Assembly: GCA_031281895.1 (NCBI GenBank)
Contig: JAITET010000022.1
Coordinates: 1 to 17,686 of the forward strand
DNA: 17,686 nucleotides
Source: Puniceicoccales bacterium
GTDB lineage: Bacteria; Verrucomicrobiota; Verrucomicrobiia; Opitutales; JAIRKQ01
Direction: 5' to 3'
In this document: positions 14,812-17,686 of the stretch, in pieces
How the letters are laid out: the number at the start of each line of letters is the position of its first letter
Numbering within the stretch: the stretch's first letter is position 1
Position numbers and translations under genes: made by a program
Notes under the pieces: generated by a model
The model's input: only the letters and a program-made list of their open reading frames with translations
Database searches by the model: none
Told to the model about the DNA's origin: nothing

Positions 14812-17295
14812 ATGCGTAACAGGAAGTCGTTTTATGGAATTTTGCTGTCGTTTGGAATTATTCTTCTTGCCATTCAGAGTATATTGCCTCTCCACGATAG
14901 AGTACCGGAACAATATCTTGCGAGCTGCGTAACCCATGACAAGGCAGCATTTGAAGAACTTATGCGGCGAGCACAGCAAAGGTTGGAAGTTGGGCAGTCC
15001 AAAAGTTTATTCCTAGCCATTCGCGATATTGCAAATGCTGAAAAAATAGATTTGTCACGATTTTTCAAAAATAGAAATGTTGATGACATCAAGAACCTCT
15101 CCGAAAAAAATAAAATTTTATTAAATGCCCTGCTAGCAGACTCGAAGGGAAAAATTAAACAGGGCCTCGATCTGAAAGGTGGTGTTTCCTGCGTATTGAA
15201 AATTGATGATTCAAAGTTTGAAAACTTAGGAATCTCCGAAAAAACAGAACAGCTGAACAAAGCAATCGATATTATTCGGCAGCGCATCGACGGATTGGGA
15301 GTCTCGGAACCGTTGTTAAGGGTATTTGGCAAAAACTGCATAGAGGTTCAATTGCCGGGTATTTCAACGAAGGATAATCCGGAAATTGTCGATACAATTA
15401 AAAAGCCAGCCAAGCTTGAATTCAAATTGTTGCACCCCTCCCTCATACCAAAATCAAAATCTGAACGTGCTCCAATTGGCTATGAGGTTTTAGAGTTCGA
15501 AGGCGACCATGGAGATAATGGAGAAGAAATGTACGCATTTGTCAAAAAAATTCCAGACATGACTGGTAGCATGGTAAAACATGCCAATGTGGTTGTCGGT
15601 CCATATGGCGAATATGAAATTTCCCTGACGATGACGGAGGAGGGAACCAGATGCTTTGAAAAAGTCACAGCTGCTAACATAAACCGCCAACTTGGCATCG
15701 TGCTGGACGGAAAATTATATTCGGCCCCAGCCATTCGTTCTGCGATTACGAATGGGCGTGCGAATATTAGTGGAAAATTTTCCCAGCGGGATGCTTTTGA
15801 ATTATCAAATATTCTCAATAATCCATTGGAATTTGAATTAAAATTTGTTGAACTAAGCGAAATTGGACCATCTCTAGCGGAAGATGCTAGGATAAGTTCC
15901 CTGCGTGCAATGCTAATAGGGACTGCCGTTGTAGCCGCTTTTATGCTGATATTTTATCACGCTGCCGGCAGCGTATCTTTGATCGCGGTCATGGCAAATA
16001 TCGTAATTGTATTGGGTGTGATGGCAACCATTGGAGGGACGCTTACATTGCCTGGTATCGCAGCGTTGGTCCTAACGGTTGGGATGGCAGTTGATGCCAA
16101 CATTCTAATATTCGAGAGGATGCGGGAAGAACTTCTCAGCGGCAAGCCTCTGAAAGCTGCTCTAGCCGTAGGGCATGAAAAAGCATTTTCTACTATCCTC
16201 GATGCAAACCTGACAACACTGTTAACAGCAGTAATCCTCATATATTTTGGGGTTGGGCCGGTGAAAGGATTTGGAGTAATTTTATCCATTGGAATTTTTG
16301 CGACGATGTTTTGTGCCTTGGTGCTGAGTAAAGGACTGCTAGAGTTTTTAGTGGAAAAAGACCTTGTCAAAAAGCTTATCCCTGATTTTAGGATAAAACC
16401 GACCTCCTTCGATTTTTTAAAACACATAAAATTTATTGCCGGAATATACACAATCGCAGCTTTTGCCTGTATCGTCATTATGGCGTTCCGAGGTACCAAG
16501 ATTTATAGCATTGATTTTACGGGAGGAGACGAAATTACCGTGGCATTTGAGAAAAAAATTCCCATAAATGAAATCAACAAATTGGCATTGGAGCATGGTA
16601 TAGGGGAAATCACTTCTGTCTATCAAAAGTCCATGGCTGACAATTCGGAAATCCTACGCGTACAAACTCCCGAAGGACAGGGGACAAAGTTTTTTGACCA
16701 CCTGAGCAATCATTTTCAGGATTCCAAGCCGTTTTTAGTCAGAAAGACCGAAATAGGAGCTTCTGTCGGCCAAGGGACAAAATTGAACGCCCTCATATCC
16801 GTAATATTATCAATGGTCGGCGTCATGATCTATGTCGCTTTTCGGTTTGAAACAGGATATGGAATCGGAGCGGTGATTTCTACAATTATAGATGTCGTCA
16901 TGACAATATTAATTTATTTAGCATTGGGGCATCAGATTTCTGCTCCGATGATTGCGTCCATTCTTATGGTTGTTGGATATGCAATAAACGATACCATTAT
17001 TGTCTTCGATCGAATCCGTGAAGAATTGAAAACAAACAAGACTAAAGCTTTAAAAGATGTCATAAGCCTATCGATTAATAGGACGCTTTCCCGTACCATA
17101 CTTACGAGTACATCAACATTCCTAGCTGCGTTGGCCCTATATGTGTTTGGATCGGGTGTAGTCGTCGATTTTGCATTGGTTTTTGCAATAGGCGTCATCA
17201 TCGGAACATTTTCTTCCATTTTCATTGCTAGTCCAGTGTTTTATGCCTGGCATAGGGGTAATAGGACAACCATCATTGGGAGTAATGCGACATAA
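14812..17295 (+). CDS. secDF: Protein translocase subunit SecDF (fused SecD and SecF)
   Basis: SecDF uses the proton motive force to pull proteins through the SecYEG channel from the periplasmic side. This 827-residue protein fuses SecD and SecF, which are separate genes in many bacteria. The SecD half has a first transmembrane helix (about 7-27), GLDLKGG (118-124), IRQRIDGLGVSEP (155-167), a large periplasmic domain, and a membrane block with the signature TVGMAVDANILIFERMREE (near 422-440). The SecF half has YSIDFTGGDE (565-574), a smaller periplasmic domain, and MVVGYAINDTIIVFDRIREE (near 719-738). About 12 membrane helices are expected. ATG 14812 lies 5 bases after yajC with a short AGG upstream. 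The yajC-secDF-recJ order fits Verrucomicrobia and relatives; this is from general knowledge rather than a search. Confidence 0.96.
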   Translation: MRNRKSFYGILLSFGIILLAIQSILPLHDRVPEQYLASCVTHDKAAFEELMRRAQQRLEVGQSKSLFLAIRDIANAEKIDLSRFFKNRNVDDIKNLSEKNKILLNALLADSKGKIKQGLDLKGGVSCVLKIDDSKFENLGISEKTEQLNKAIDIIRQRIDGLGVSEPLLRVFGKNCIEVQLPGISTKDNPEIVDTIKKPAKLEFKLLHPSLIPKSKSERAPIGYEVLEFEGDHGDNGEEMYAFVKKIPDMTGSMVKHANVVVGPYGEYEISLTMTEEGTRCFEKVTAANINRQLGIVLDGKLYSAPAIRSAITNGRANISGKFSQRDAFELSNILNNPLEFELKFVELSEIGPSLAEDARISSLRAMLIGTAVVAAFMLIFYHAAGSVSLIAVMANIVIVLGVMATIGGTLTLPGIAALVLTVGMAVDANILIFERMREELLSGKPLKAALAVGHEKAFSTILDANLTTLLTAVILIYFGVGPVKGFGVILSIGIFATMFCALVLSKGLLEFLVEKDLVKKLIPDFRIKPTSFDFLKHIKFIAGIYTIAAFACIVIMAFRGTKIYSIDFTGGDEITVAFEKKIPINEINKLALEHGIGEITSVYQKSMADNSEILRVQTPEGQGTKFFDHLSNHFQDSKPFLVRKTEIGASVGQGTKLNALISVILSMVGVMIYVAFRFETGYGIGAVISTIIDVVMTILIYLALGHQISAPMIASILMVVGYAINDTIIVFDRIREELKTNKTKALKDVISLSINRTLSRTILTSTSTFLAALALYVFGSGVVVDFALVFAIGVIIGTFSSIFIASPVFYAWHRGNRTTIIGSNAT

Positions 17296-17318
17296 ATTCG
17301 ACATATTGGAAATAGGCA

Positions 17319-17686
17319 ATGGCAGAAAAATTTTGGACACAGACCCCCTATGATAAACCCACGGCGGAAGAATTGTATAAGTCATTAAATATTAGCTTTC
17401 TATTGTGTGTAATATTGGCCCAACGGGGCATTACTTCAAAGGTGGAAGCTGAAAAATTCCTCTGGCCAAAATTGACATATTTGGATAACCCATTTAAAGT
17501 TAAAAATATCGATGGGGCTATAAATATACTACGCAAGGTAATCGACAATAGGCTACGTGTTGCAATTATAGGAGACTATGACGTCGACGGCATTACCAGC
17601 ATAACACTCCTAACCAACGTGCTGAAAAATTTTGGCATAGTTCCTGATTTTTTCGTACCTAACCGTGCCTATGAAGGGTATGGCCT
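17319..17686 (+). CDS. recJ: Single-stranded-DNA-specific exonuclease RecJ, N-terminal part (truncated by window end)
   Basis: RecJ is a Mg/Mn-dependent 5'-3' single-strand DNA exonuclease of the DHH phosphoesterase family, used in recombination and mismatch repair. The frame starts at ATG 17319 and is open to the end of the window (122 complete codons). It shows a RecJ-type N-terminus (LAQRGITSKVEAEKFLWPKL), DHH motif I in IIGDYDVDGITS (near 92-103) and RAYEGYGL at the edge. AGG lies a few bases upstream of the ATG, which is 23 bases after the secDF stop, so it probably belongs to the yajC-secDF transcript. The remaining DHH motifs, DHHA1 and the C-terminus are outside the window. Confidence 0.93.
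   Translation, partial: MAEKFWTQTPYDKPTAEELYKSLNISFLLCVILAQRGITSKVEAEKFLWPKLTYLDNPFKVKNIDGAINILRKVIDNRLRVAIIGDYDVDGITSITLLTNVLKNFGIVPDFFVPNRAYEGYG

Noticed and set aside
15957..16499. 180-residue minus strand frame opposite secDF
   Set aside because: Antisense of membrane-helix coding sequence; the hydrophobic pattern is mirrored from SecDF.

Overview
The window looks like a chromosomal segment of a Gram-negative, moderately AT-rich bacterium. The best guess is the Verrucomicrobia/Chlamydiae (PVC) side of the tree, perhaps an Opitutales-like verrucomicrobium. This rests on family-level recognition only: a fused SecD-SecF directly followed by recJ, a ClpC that opens with 'LTPRAQQILAMARQEAERF', and lipid A/Kdo genes (lpxI, waaA) that imply an LPS outer membrane. 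No rRNA, tRNA, CRISPR array, insertion sequence or integrase was found.

Layout. (1) Positions 2-517: the 3' end of a + strand coiled-coil protein with a C-terminal glycine-rich hydrophobic tail. (2) Positions 738-5375, minus strand: ligA followed by clpC. (3) Positions 5461-9619, + strand: dnaN, waaA, a SpoU/TrmH-family RNA methyltransferase and lpxI, tightly packed. (4) Positions 9734-12316: an accessory island. On the minus strand a small acidic protein resembling a class I type III secretion (CesT/Tir-type) chaperone lies 22 bases upstream of a GHSLGG lipase. On the + strand, behind a 386-base gap, is a 207-residue protein with two closely spaced hydrophobic helices, a near-consensus promoter, a perfect Shine-Dalgarno and its own terminator-like hairpin. 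(5) Positions 12483-13280, minus strand: a YmdB-type metallophosphoesterase. (6) Positions 13373 to the end, + strand: a SurA-like periplasmic chaperone, yajC, a fused secDF and the 5' end of recJ.

How it fits together. Most of the window is core machinery: DNA replication and repair (ligA, dnaN, recJ), proteolysis (clpC), lipid A and Kdo assembly (lpxI, waaA) and protein export and outer-membrane biogenesis (yajC, secDF, surA). The interesting part is 9.7-12.4 kb. A chaperone-lipase pair and an Inc-like membrane protein candidate sit there, which suggests a host-interacting bacterium with a type III secretion system encoded elsewhere. That is an inference from gene arrangement and protein architecture; no secretion apparatus gene is visible in this window.
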